Positions 1-7,642 of a DNA stretch of 64,000 bases are shown piece after piece. The notes beneath the pieces are model-generated. The model was not told the DNA's origin, searched no databases, and saw only the letters and a list, made by a program, of their open reading frames with translations. Source of the DNA: Gimesia alba (GTDB lineage: Bacteria > Planctomycetota > Planctomycetia > Planctomycetales > Planctomycetaceae). The translations under genes were made by a program, and so were the position numbers. The stretch's first letter is position 1, and each line of letters starts with the position of its first letter. The stretch spans positions 3,885,546-3,949,545 of the forward strand of contig NZ_CP036269.1 in the NCBI RefSeq assembly GCF_007744675.1. Reading direction: 5' to 3'.

Positions 1-1036
1 TCGCCAGAGGAGTATCGTACAGCCAATAACCGTAATTCGTTAACAATAATGAGGCTATCAAAAGCGCCAGAGTCAAAGCACCACAAAGGCCGGGTAGACA
101 GCAGAGACAACCCAGGATTTTGATTTGGGAACTCTGCTTTGTGGCAAAGAAAATGTTAGCCAGCCCCCAGGCGGCAATACCAGAGGTCAACCCATACACG
201 AGCCCCCAGGCGGATTCCTGTAGGGTCCCCCTCAATTGTAATTGATTCTGCAGAAGACTCCCTAATGCATGCACACCGCCCCATCCAATGAAAATAAACG
301 GCACGAACCCGATCAGGAAAAATGCAGCAAGTACATAACCCCATGACAAGATTGTGGAAACACGTGAGATGTTGGGGCGCTGAAATGGTTGATTCAGGGC
401 AGGTTGATTCTTCAGCCGCGACAGGAGCAAGATGACACCAGTAATGAGAATTAATTCAATAAGGAGCGGTCCTGATATAAATGACAGAGTTTGATTCACA
501 GGAACACCTCCTGCTTGCGCGTCGAATATCCAGACTGTCCATGAATCCTGGTAAAGCAATGACGCCATCTCAAATTCCTGAAATGACAAAAGAAATAACA
601 ACGCTCCGATCGGAAATGTACGAATCACGGTCTTCCACAGAAAGAAATTCCATTGTGAGCGAGGCTTTGTAATCTGCGCTACAGGTGATCGGACTGATTT
701 TCTGATAAAATCAGCCTCTGGAGAAATCGCAGAGGGAGGGGATAGACAAAAACAGATTATTCCCACAGGAACCACTTTCAGTAATACCAGGCTTGAATAA
801 AGCAACTCGATTAAAAAGGGATAATGCACCAATTTGAGGGAAATGAGTTGCCAGGCATAAGCCACAATCAATTCGGGCATCAATAAAGGGACTAAGATCA
901 GTGTAAATAGAAATAGGGAACGACGTGAATACCCTGCCTCAACGATCCGTGATACGTGTCCGGATAAAAAGACTCCTATGATAGAAATGCAGAAACTGCG
1001 TAACACTGTCACGCCACAAGCTGTGGCCAGGCTCAT
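1..1036 (-). CDS. ABC transporter permease, iron-type, 3' end cut by window edge
   Basis: The minus-strand frame is open from an ATG at 1036 to the window edge (345 codons, C-terminus missing). The ATG overlaps the stop of the upstream binding-protein gene as ATGA, so translation is probably coupled. The product is very hydrophobic with repeated membrane-spanning stretches (for example residues around 20-35, 45-65, 80-100, 140-155, 190-210, 230-250). Its placement behind an Fe(III)-type periplasmic binding protein suggests the inner-membrane permease of an FbpABC-like importer; such permeases have two transport domains in about 500 residues, so roughly a third is off-window. The diagnostic EAA loop is not clearly visible in the part shown. 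The substrate is inferred from the partner gene, not from this sequence. The ATPase gene, if present, lies outside the window. Confidence 0.8.
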   Translation of the reverse strand, partial: MSLATACGVTVLRSFCISIIGVFLSGHVSRIVEAGYSRRSLFLFTLILVPLLMPELIVAYAWQLISLKLVHYPFLIELLYSSLVLLKVVPVGIICFCLSPPSAISPEADFIRKSVRSPVAQITKPRSQWNFFLWKTVIRTFPIGALLFLLSFQEFEMASLLYQDSWTVWIFDAQAGGVPVNQTLSFISGPLLIELILITGVILLLSRLKNQPALNQPFQRPNISRVSTILSWGYVLAAFFLIGFVPFIFIGWGGVHALGSLLQNQLQLRGTLQESAWGLVYGLTSGIAAWGLANIFFATKQSSQIKILGCLCCLPGLCGALTLALLIASLLLTNYGYWLYDTPLA

Positions 1037-2076
1037 TTCAAGTACTCCGATTTAAGCCAGGCCAGCGTTTCTTCTCGCTGTTTTACCAGATTTACTAAAG
1101 GGTATGCATTGATAATGTAGGGTCGATATTCTTTGACTGTTTCAGGCACCTCGTCCCAGTTCACAGTCCCTATAGGGATTTGACGGGACTGTGATTGCGC
1201 CAATTTTATCTCAACTTCTTCAGAAAGTAAAAAATCTACCAGCGCTTCTGCTTGTTTACGTTTTTTTGTTCCTTTGATGATGGCAACACTATTCGGAATG
1301 AGGATTGCCTTATCGTTCACTGTGATCGGCACCGCAGCAACTGGTTTTGCTTCATCAACGGCGACATAATAGTCGTCGGTATCAGTAAATCCTAAAACAC
1401 AGGTGCCATTCGCCACCAGATTTTTCACACTGGCGTTTCCAGAAGTTTCCTGAATCCCCCGTTCCTTCAGGGAGTGATACCAGGCCTTCAATCGGTCCAG
1501 TCCCCATGCATCACAGAGCACGGTAAAGTGAGTCAAGGTTGTGCCATAGAGCGGCTTCGCAATTGCAACATCAGTCAGAGATCCCGCTAACTTCTGCTCG
1601 ATACTCTCTTCGGATGCGTTCATCTTTTCTGTATTAGTAATATAAACGCGCAATCGCGCTGCAAAACCGGTCCAATAGCCTTCGGGGTCTTTAAACTCAT
1701 CGGGAATCCTGTCATAACCATCTCCTTGATACGCTTCCAGCACCCCCTGCTCTTTGAGAGCAGCTGTCCCCAGGGTCTGGTTATTCCAGAAAACATCACA
1801 ACGTGGATGGTCTTGTTCCCGGACAATTAAGTTTGTCAAACCCAGCGACTTGGTTGCTTCCGTATCGAAACGTGGTTCAACTTTGATTCCCGTTTTTTGC
1901 TCAAACGCGTTTAATATTTCTTCCGAAAATACGGCGTCATGTGCGCAGTAAACAACGAGAGCATCGCTTTGTTGCTGGTAAAAAAAGACTAATCCAACGG
2001 TCAGAATGGCAATGCCTTCAATGATTGCCAGCATACCCCAGCCGGAAAAAAGCCCTCCCCCTGATTTTTGATTCAT
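1033..2076 (-). CDS. Extracellular solute-binding protein, Fe(III) ABC transporter type
   Basis: 347 residues. An N-terminal hydrophobic segment at about residues 13-33 is an uncleaved anchor or signal peptide, followed by the classic start of a family-1/6 binding protein (LVVYCAHDAVFSEEILNAF). Next comes the region around residues 85-100 typical of iron-binding proteins (CDVFWNNQTLGT) and a two-lobed body ending near LAWLKSEYL. This fits the FbpA/AfuA-like periplasmic component that delivers ferric iron, or a related ion, to the permease encoded next. Length is normal for the family. The ATG overlaps the preceding gene's stop (ATGA at 2073-2076) and its own stop overlaps the permease start, so it is the middle of a coupled chain. 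Ligand specificity cannot be settled from sequence; thiamine or phosphonate binding proteins share the fold. Confidence 0.85.
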   Translation of the reverse strand: MNQKSGGGLFSGWGMLAIIEGIAILTVGLVFFYQQQSDALVVYCAHDAVFSEEILNAFEQKTGIKVEPRFDTEATKSLGLTNLIVREQDHPRCDVFWNNQTLGTAALKEQGVLEAYQGDGYDRIPDEFKDPEGYWTGFAARLRVYITNTEKMNASEESIEQKLAGSLTDVAIAKPLYGTTLTHFTVLCDAWGLDRLKAWYHSLKERGIQETSGNASVKNLVANGTCVLGFTDTDDYYVAVDEAKPVAAVPITVNDKAILIPNSVAIIKGTKKRKQAEALVDFLLSEEVEIKLAQSQSRQIPIGTVNWDEVPETVKEYRPYIINAYPLVNLVKQREETLAWLKSEYLK

Positions 2077-3695
2077 TTCTTAGTTGCGTTTTCTTCAGTT
2101 TTTTTCTCAAGAGAATTGAAATACTTTTTGATTCCATCGTGATATCCAGGAGGAATCTGTTCCTGAATAATTGCCTCACTCATACCTTGTTTGAGGTCCG
2201 TGAATAATTTGTTGTATTTTTTCTGTGCTTCTCCGCGATCGCTCAACCCCTTTGTTTTGAACGACAGCAGAACTTTTCCCGCAGTAATCGCTGATTTTGA
2301 TTTCTCTGTTTTAAATCCTTTATCACCGGTGTCTTCTTCATCAACTTTACCGCCCTTTCCTTGCCCTTCGCCGCCCGTTCCGTCACCAGGCATGTTGCCC
2401 ATCATTTGTGCGTACAGTTCTTCATAATCTTCAAGTGTCATACAGTTTTCACATGCTTCACCATCCAGGCCCGATTTGTCATTAACTTTTTTGGCCATCT
2501 GCAGCACTTTCAGGGCTTCTTCCAGTTTTTTCATATCTTTGGCAGATTGTGCGATTTCTTTTAACTCCATTTTAGCAAGATCCATCGATTGCATTGCTTC
2601 CTTGAATGCTTCATCAGGTTTGATGCCCTTTGACTGGGCCATTTGCATTTGCTTCATCGCCCGTTTTAATGCGGCTGCCATCGCTTTGGAATTGGTTTGT
2701 TCGCGAGCAAATGATTCCATTTCTTTCATTTTCTTCTGGATTTCATTCTTTAGCTGTTCGCGTTTCACCGGATCGGTTTCTTTTGTTAATCGTTCCAGCT
2801 GTTCTTTCAGTTCATCCATTTCTTTCATCAATGACTGAGTGGAGCCTTCCTGCAACTCCTTGTTCCACTTCTTCATGCCTTCGTTTTTCGACATCCCACC
2901 AAATTTTTGCGATTGGTCTGCCTTCATCATTAGGCTTTTCATTTTCTCTTCTGCAATTTTTCGCCATTTCCCGCCAAGAGATTTTTGATGCCCCGCCAGC
3001 GTTTTCGTGTTTTCCTGTTTTTTTCCTGGCGTCATTTTTCGAAAGTCTGACTTCAGATTTTCAACAGCCATTTTTACATCTTTCGATTCTTCATCACTTT
3101 GACCCGTGTCTTTATTCTTTAATTCCGCCAGCCTCGCATGAGTTGCTTTTTTCGTACTTTGAAATTCTTTTGCTTTTTCCTGTTCCACTTCCGCAGCCTG
3201 AACTTCACCGAATGGGTCGAACTGTGGTGCATATTCCAGGACTAAAAACAGTAAAACTGCCCCAGCACAAGAGGTGGCTAATCGCTTTTGCCATTGATAT
3301 CCGACAATCGTTGCCGGTTTAATCTTCGTAGCCTTCTTTTCCGCATCCTGTATTACCAGCGGTTTATAATTGCCAATTGCTTTTTCCAACATGATGACTG
3401 TTAAAAACAGATCCTTGGTTCCCTGGTTTTGATCGATTAAGCGTGCAGCCTGTTCTTTTTCGGGCTTCCGAAACAGAATGAATGACAGCACCAGCGATCC
3501 CAAAACAACAATCCCAAGAGATTCAGGGGGAAACCACTCTCTCAAGTAGCCTGAAAATCGGCTGAAAAGGAGCAGTGCTAAATAAGCCGTCAAGACACAC
3601 ACAAAGGAAATAAACAGGGATCGACCCCATAACGCCAAGGACAGACGGCGCTGGACACGTTCAATTAACTGTGTGGATTTTTTCATGTCTTCCAT
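2073..3695 (-). CDS. Membrane-anchored coiled-coil protein of unknown function
   Basis: 540 residues from the chosen start. The frame is open to an ATG at 3710, but the only good Shine-Dalgarno (AGGG) sits 8 nt before the third ATG at 3695, giving an N-terminus MEDMKKSTQLIERV. There are two adjacent hydrophobic helices at about residues 25-70 and a third at about 130-150. The rest is extremely Lys/Glu-rich with long predicted coiled coil (about residues 165-380, many KEQLE/KKMKEM heptad-like runs) and a Met-rich stretch near residues 310-370. A CENC motif lies near residue 410, followed by a Gly/Asp-rich linker. I do not recognise a named family with confidence. It resembles the large membrane plus coiled-coil proteins found in planctomycete operons (DUF4175-like layout). 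Its ATGA overlap with the binding-protein gene places it in the same transcript. Confidence 0.8.
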   Translation of the reverse strand: MEDMKKSTQLIERVQRRLSLALWGRSLFISFVCVLTAYLALLLFSRFSGYLREWFPPESLGIVVLGSLVLSFILFRKPEKEQAARLIDQNQGTKDLFLTVIMLEKAIGNYKPLVIQDAEKKATKIKPATIVGYQWQKRLATSCAGAVLLFLVLEYAPQFDPFGEVQAAEVEQEKAKEFQSTKKATHARLAELKNKDTGQSDEESKDVKMAVENLKSDFRKMTPGKKQENTKTLAGHQKSLGGKWRKIAEEKMKSLMMKADQSQKFGGMSKNEGMKKWNKELQEGSTQSLMKEMDELKEQLERLTKETDPVKREQLKNEIQKKMKEMESFAREQTNSKAMAAALKRAMKQMQMAQSKGIKPDEAFKEAMQSMDLAKMELKEIAQSAKDMKKLEEALKVLQMAKKVNDKSGLDGEACENCMTLEDYEELYAQMMGNMPGDGTGGEGQGKGGKVDEEDTGDKGFKTEKSKSAITAGKVLLSFKTKGLSDRGEAQKKYNKLFTDLKQGMSEAIIQEQIPPGYHDGIKKYFNSLEKKTEENATKK

Positions 3696-3724
3696 GTTCA
3701 TTACCCTCATGTGCTGGAGGATGT

Positions 3725-5413
3725 TTAGTTGTTGGATTGATTTTTCTGAAAAGCGTCTGCTTCTGCTGGATTGATCAACTGATCATGATCTTGGTCTAGT
3801 TTATCAAATAATGTGGCATCAAACAAAAATTCTTTGCGTGAAATATCGCCATCCCGATTACGATCCATTCTTTGAAACCAGAGCGGTCCGGAGATCGTTC
3901 GTTGTACCGGTTGATTCTGATTCATTGCCATGGAGTTGACGCGGGGATCAAAGACAAACAATTCCGGTTTTCCCAATTCAACTGTGATCTTAAAGTGACC
4001 TCTTAACTCGGAATGATCAAGTGACTGGTCCTGATTACCATCAAATTCCTTCACTCGTTGGCGACTTCGTTTCAGTTCACGTGGACTTAAACGGCGATCG
4101 AAATCGGTATCGAGAATTTCGAATAATGATTTGCCGTCATTGTCAACGGTCATCACAACCTGATCCTGAACCGTTGCCGTGTCTTTAATCAGATACTGTG
4201 TGAGCTCATCGACTACTAACATTTCATCCTTGTTTTGATCTACCTTTTTGTAATCCGTGTTTGGCAGATTCAGCTGAGCAAATTCGGCAGGGCTTAAATA
4301 TCCATTCTTATCACCGTCCACCACTCGAAATCGTGTCTGATAAAATCGAACCGTATCTGCAAACATATGGCGGGAACTCTTTACTCTCAACTCCATTAAC
4401 AAACTATCAACTCGAAACTCTAATTTGGAACTGGAACTGACCTTGATTTCGTTGACGCGGTCTGACTGCTGATCCAGAATTTTCAAACTGGGGCGAAATG
4501 ATTGCTTTCGAGGCAGTGAAACCTGGAGTCGAAGGTCCACAATCGGGTCTTGCAGGTAAGCAAATAATTCATCCCGATCTAAAAAACCGTCAGCATTTTG
4601 ATCATATTCTTGAATGTCGGTGAGATCAGAGCGTTTTTGTTTGAAACAGTCCAAGGAGATTGCATTTTTTTCTGCGTTACTGAATTCCACATACTTCTTG
4701 AATAACTCATCAATCACACCATTGATCGAACGATCATGATCCAGACGGCGGAATGGTGTCTCAACTGTTTGCCTGGAAACAGGCTGGTTAACAGCTGCAT
4801 TTGGTGCAGACATAAAAGGTCGTAGTTCGACGAGATTGAGGACTTCATCCTCGTCACGATCATACATGAATAGTGTCTCAGAACTCACACGGAATTCTGC
4901 ATCACTTACTGAGCCATCCCCATTCTGGTCCAGTTTTCGGAACAACTCAATTACCTGAGAACTCCGAGTCGGCGCACCGGCAATTCGAAAAGCGGTCCCT
5001 TGTGCACGATTAATATACGATGCAAATTCGGTGAGACTTAATCGGTTATCTTGCGGTGCTGTGTCGAGCAATTTGAGTCGCTGTACAGGGCTCCCCTGAT
5101 CTAATTGTTTTATTCCAAATGCGGGGACATTTTTTATTTCCTTCAAGTCAATATATTCGTCTTGATTCCCGTCCAATGATTGAAAAAGCCGTTCAATATA
5201 ATCGGTCGTGTTGGTGCAAAAATCAGCATGATCGATCTGTAGATTCAATTCAAGAATAAAAGGAGCGGATGGGGCCAGCAGGATCAACCGTTGACCATTC
5301 AGTTGGGTGGGAGCGTCTTGATGTACCTCTCCCGCAAACACACGGAAACTGAAAATGCTTCCCAGCATGCACGCAGCAAAAAAACAGGATCTGCAAACAA
5401 AATGGTTCATCAT
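3725..5413 (-). CDS. Secreted multi-EF-hand calcium-binding protein
   Basis: About 562 residues. The frame extends one TTG codon further, but the ATG at 5413 overlaps the upstream stop as TGATG and is the better start. An N-terminal signal peptide (basic start, hydrophobic core, cut near FAGEV) indicates export. About ten EF-hand-like loops of the D-x-N/D-x-D-G-x-[IVL]-x-x-x-E form are spread along the protein, for example LDQNGDGSVSDAEF, YDQNADGFLDRDEL, VDGDKNGYLSPAEF and MDRNRDGDISRKEF. Several have a non-Gly residue at loop position 6, so not all may bind Ca2+. Stretches between them (about residues 270-330 and 440-480) look like beta-rich spacers. It sits between a DUF1549/1553 protein and the coiled-coil/ABC genes in one operon. 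The role is unknown; calcium-responsive scaffolding at the cell surface or periplasm is inference. Confidence 0.88.
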   Translation of the reverse strand: MMNHFVCRSCFFAACMLGSIFSFRVFAGEVHQDAPTQLNGQRLILLAPSAPFILELNLQIDHADFCTNTTDYIERLFQSLDGNQDEYIDLKEIKNVPAFGIKQLDQGSPVQRLKLLDTAPQDNRLSLTEFASYINRAQGTAFRIAGAPTRSSQVIELFRKLDQNGDGSVSDAEFRVSSETLFMYDRDEDEVLNLVELRPFMSAPNAAVNQPVSRQTVETPFRRLDHDRSINGVIDELFKKYVEFSNAEKNAISLDCFKQKRSDLTDIQEYDQNADGFLDRDELFAYLQDPIVDLRLQVSLPRKQSFRPSLKILDQQSDRVNEIKVSSSSKLEFRVDSLLMELRVKSSRHMFADTVRFYQTRFRVVDGDKNGYLSPAEFAQLNLPNTDYKKVDQNKDEMLVVDELTQYLIKDTATVQDQVVMTVDNDGKSLFEILDTDFDRRLSPRELKRSRQRVKEFDGNQDQSLDHSELRGHFKITVELGKPELFVFDPRVNSMAMNQNQPVQRTISGPLWFQRMDRNRDGDISRKEFLFDATLFDKLDQDHDQLINPAEADAFQKNQSNN

Positions 5414-7056
5414 CAATGATTCAGCAAAAACTCACTACTGTTTAACAACGCCCAAAAAAGATCGGAATAGGCATGCGTTCTCTCCTCGTCAGAATTTCCC
5501 GCTGAGATATAAGTCTTCAGACGCACGACCTCTGCTTCAGTTGGAAATCGAGACAAAGTAGACAGGTAAAACGCCTCTATTTTTTGTTCAACAGAAAGCG
5601 CGGGAAAGTCAACGATCGCAGTAAAGACGTCTGATTGCTCAAGGGAAGTTGCATTCGTAATAAAATTACCATTCATCAGTGCCAGTGCCTGAAGAATGGA
5701 AGCCTTGGGGTCCAGTTGATTTTCTGAATCGGACTTAAATAATTCATAAAATTCTGCTTGGGGAGTATTCGCTCCAGGTCCAGTTAATAACGCATTTGAT
5801 TCCGTTGTCTGTCGGAAGAAGCCCGTTGCCTGAACCAGATTGGCAAAGATCTGCTCAGCCGTTAATCCTCGTGTCGGCATTTTTCCATACCATTCGACAC
5901 GGGTCTGGCTCGGATCGGTTTGTTTACTGGTGAGTTGATAGGTCCGACTGTTGGTAATTTCACGAATCAGATATTTTAAATCATAGTGATGTTCCTGAAA
6001 CCGCTGAGCGAGCAGTTCCAGCAATTCTGGATGTGTCGCACGATTCGTCGAGGAAAAATCGTCAACCGGATCAACGATCCCACGACCCAAAAAAAGACTC
6101 CAAATTCGATTCACTGTTGCTTTCGCGAAATAAGGATTTTGAGAAGATGTCACCCATTCCGAAAGTCTTGATCTGGGATTCACCTGCTCTGTGTCCCATT
6201 CAGGCTGAATTCCATCAAGAAAAATCGCATCGACCAACCGATTTGTATCGGGAATTTTTATTTGTGGTTTTCCTGAGACTTCCCGGACTTCTGGTGAATT
6301 CAGTTGTCGTTGATCAATATTCGAAAAGAATGCCGCATATTGCCAGAATTGATGCTGTTTCCAATTGTCAAAGGGATGATCGTGACACTGAGCACATTCA
6401 ATTCGAACTCCCAGGAAGGCACGTGAAGTTCCCGCGGCCAGATTTTCCGGTTTTAGTTGTTTTGTGATATAATACGCACGGGGCGTCAAGTCCTGAGAGT
6501 TACCAGTCGATTGCCTGTTCCGATTGGTATCGAGTGGGGCATTGATAATTGTTTTGACCAGTTCGTCATAAGGCACATTTTCTTGCAACTGCGATCGCAA
6601 CCAGGCGTCAAACTCGGGAACCTGTGCCCGGGTTTGGAGGTCCGTCACTGCTTCCGGAAGCAGAATGTCGCGCCAGGTATTTGTAAAATGCACAACAAAC
6701 CCTGGTCTCGCTAATAAGCGATCAATCAATTTCTCCCGTTTTAGAGGATCTTGATTGGAAAGAAACGAGCGCAGTTCAGCAACAGCAGGAATTTTTCCTG
6801 TCAAATCGAGGGAGACGCGTCTCATGAACTCGGCATCGGAAGCAAGCGGTGCTGAAACGATGCCTTCTCTCTGTTTAGCTTGATCGATCAAGTCATCAAT
6901 TTGATCGGAAAGACGGCTGTTTTGTGCTTTTGTTGTGGAATCTGCCGCAAATACTGGGGCGTAAGAAAGGTGCCCTAAGGGTGGCAATACGACGAGGGTG
7001 TACGCCACAAGGATTAACCAGGATCGATTGTGAAGATGTCGGAAAACACTCAACAC
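5413..7056 (-). CDS. DUF1549/DUF1553 domain protein (PSCyt2/PSD1), secreted
   Basis: 547 residues with a signal peptide (residues about 12-37, cut near VFAAD). DUF1549 (PSCyt2) spans roughly residues 45-245 and includes the single cytochrome-type CxxCH motif in IECAQCHDHPFDNW. DUF1553 (PSD1) follows at about 285-540 (SRLSEWVTSSQNPYFAKATVNRIW is its typical opening). These families are hallmarks of Planctomycetes and Verrucomicrobia and are thought to be exported proteins with c-type haem motifs, but no biochemical activity is firmly established. The start is GTG at 7056, with AGGA 10 nt upstream. It is first in the minus-strand operon and ends in a TGATG overlap with the EF-hand gene. Unlike the copy at 62211, it lacks the N-terminal Ig-like region and first haem motif, and no DUF1501 partner is adjacent. 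Confidence 0.92.
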   Translation of the reverse strand: MLSVFRHLHNRSWLILVAYTLVVLPPLGHLSYAPVFAADSTTKAQNSRLSDQIDDLIDQAKQREGIVSAPLASDAEFMRRVSLDLTGKIPAVAELRSFLSNQDPLKREKLIDRLLARPGFVVHFTNTWRDILLPEAVTDLQTRAQVPEFDAWLRSQLQENVPYDELVKTIINAPLDTNRNRQSTGNSQDLTPRAYYITKQLKPENLAAGTSRAFLGVRIECAQCHDHPFDNWKQHQFWQYAAFFSNIDQRQLNSPEVREVSGKPQIKIPDTNRLVDAIFLDGIQPEWDTEQVNPRSRLSEWVTSSQNPYFAKATVNRIWSLFLGRGIVDPVDDFSSTNRATHPELLELLAQRFQEHHYDLKYLIREITNSRTYQLTSKQTDPSQTRVEWYGKMPTRGLTAEQIFANLVQATGFFRQTTESNALLTGPGANTPQAEFYELFKSDSENQLDPKASILQALALMNGNFITNATSLEQSDVFTAIVDFPALSVEQKIEAFYLSTLSRFPTEAEVVRLKTYISAGNSDEERTHAYSDLFWALLNSSEFLLNH

Positions 7057-7401
7057 TTTGCTACAGTCCTTTAGATAGGCAACCTAGTCCTGTTTACTTG
7101 TCTGATAGAGATGCAAAATCAGCCACAATTGTGACTTAAGTACGTTCGGTATATAGTCAATTGTACAACGTCAGAAAATCAATACAAGAGTGATCTACTA
7201 TACCAGATTGCTGCATTTAGTTGTTAGAATCGAAATCCTGATTGTAATCTTGTCATTTTTCCGCCATGTTTGGGCACATTTCCATTAATCCTTATAAGAT
7301 AAGACGATTTAACATCCAGTTTTTGCTTATCAACCTGGAAATAATTTCATTTTTAACCAGAAAATCAGGTCTTGTTGTGAGTAACAGGATCAGGACTACG
7401 G
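7057..7401. other. Divergent intergenic region, 345 bp
   Basis: This AT-rich gap separates the divergent starts of the minus-strand operon (7056) and the small plus-strand gene (7402), so it must hold promoters for both. On the plus strand a weak TTGGGC (7270-7275) / TATAAG (7293-7298) pair with 17-bp spacing is the best candidate. On the minus strand TTGACT (7160-7155) is visible, but no convincing -10 follows at the right distance. No RNA gene or repeat was recognised. Confidence 0.4.
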
Positions 7402-7569
7402 ATGAAAAAATATAAAGATGACCTGTTTGCCATTATTGGAGGCTGGAGTTGCCTTTACTTTGCGACGTTGGATAAAGAACTGTCGTGGTTTTGGAAAATT
7501 GCGGGGTATTCAATGATCGCCTGGGGGATTGTGACGTATTGTCTGCACTTCAAAAAAACGGGGAAATAG
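7402..7569 (+). CDS. Small membrane protein, 55 residues
   Basis: ATG at 7402 with AGGA seven nucleotides upstream, TAG at 7567-7569. The translation is charged at both ends (MKKYKDDLF at the start, HFKKTGK at the end) with hydrophobic, Trp/Tyr-rich stretches between (about residues 8-22 and 30-47), so it probably spans the membrane once or twice as a hairpin. It is shorter than common ORF cut-offs and lies 73 bp before the PQQ-propeller gene in the same orientation, so it may share its transcript. No family recognised. The good ribosome site, clean charge distribution and absence of a competing frame support a real gene; function unknown. Confidence 0.6.
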   Translation: MKKYKDDLFAIIGGWSCLYFATLDKELSWFWKIAGYSMIAWGIVTYCLHFKKTGK

Positions 7570-7642
7570 ATTAGATCGTGAGACACTTTTGTCGTCCCGA
7601 ACTCAAGTGAAACCGACCATACTCTAAACATGGGAATAATTC

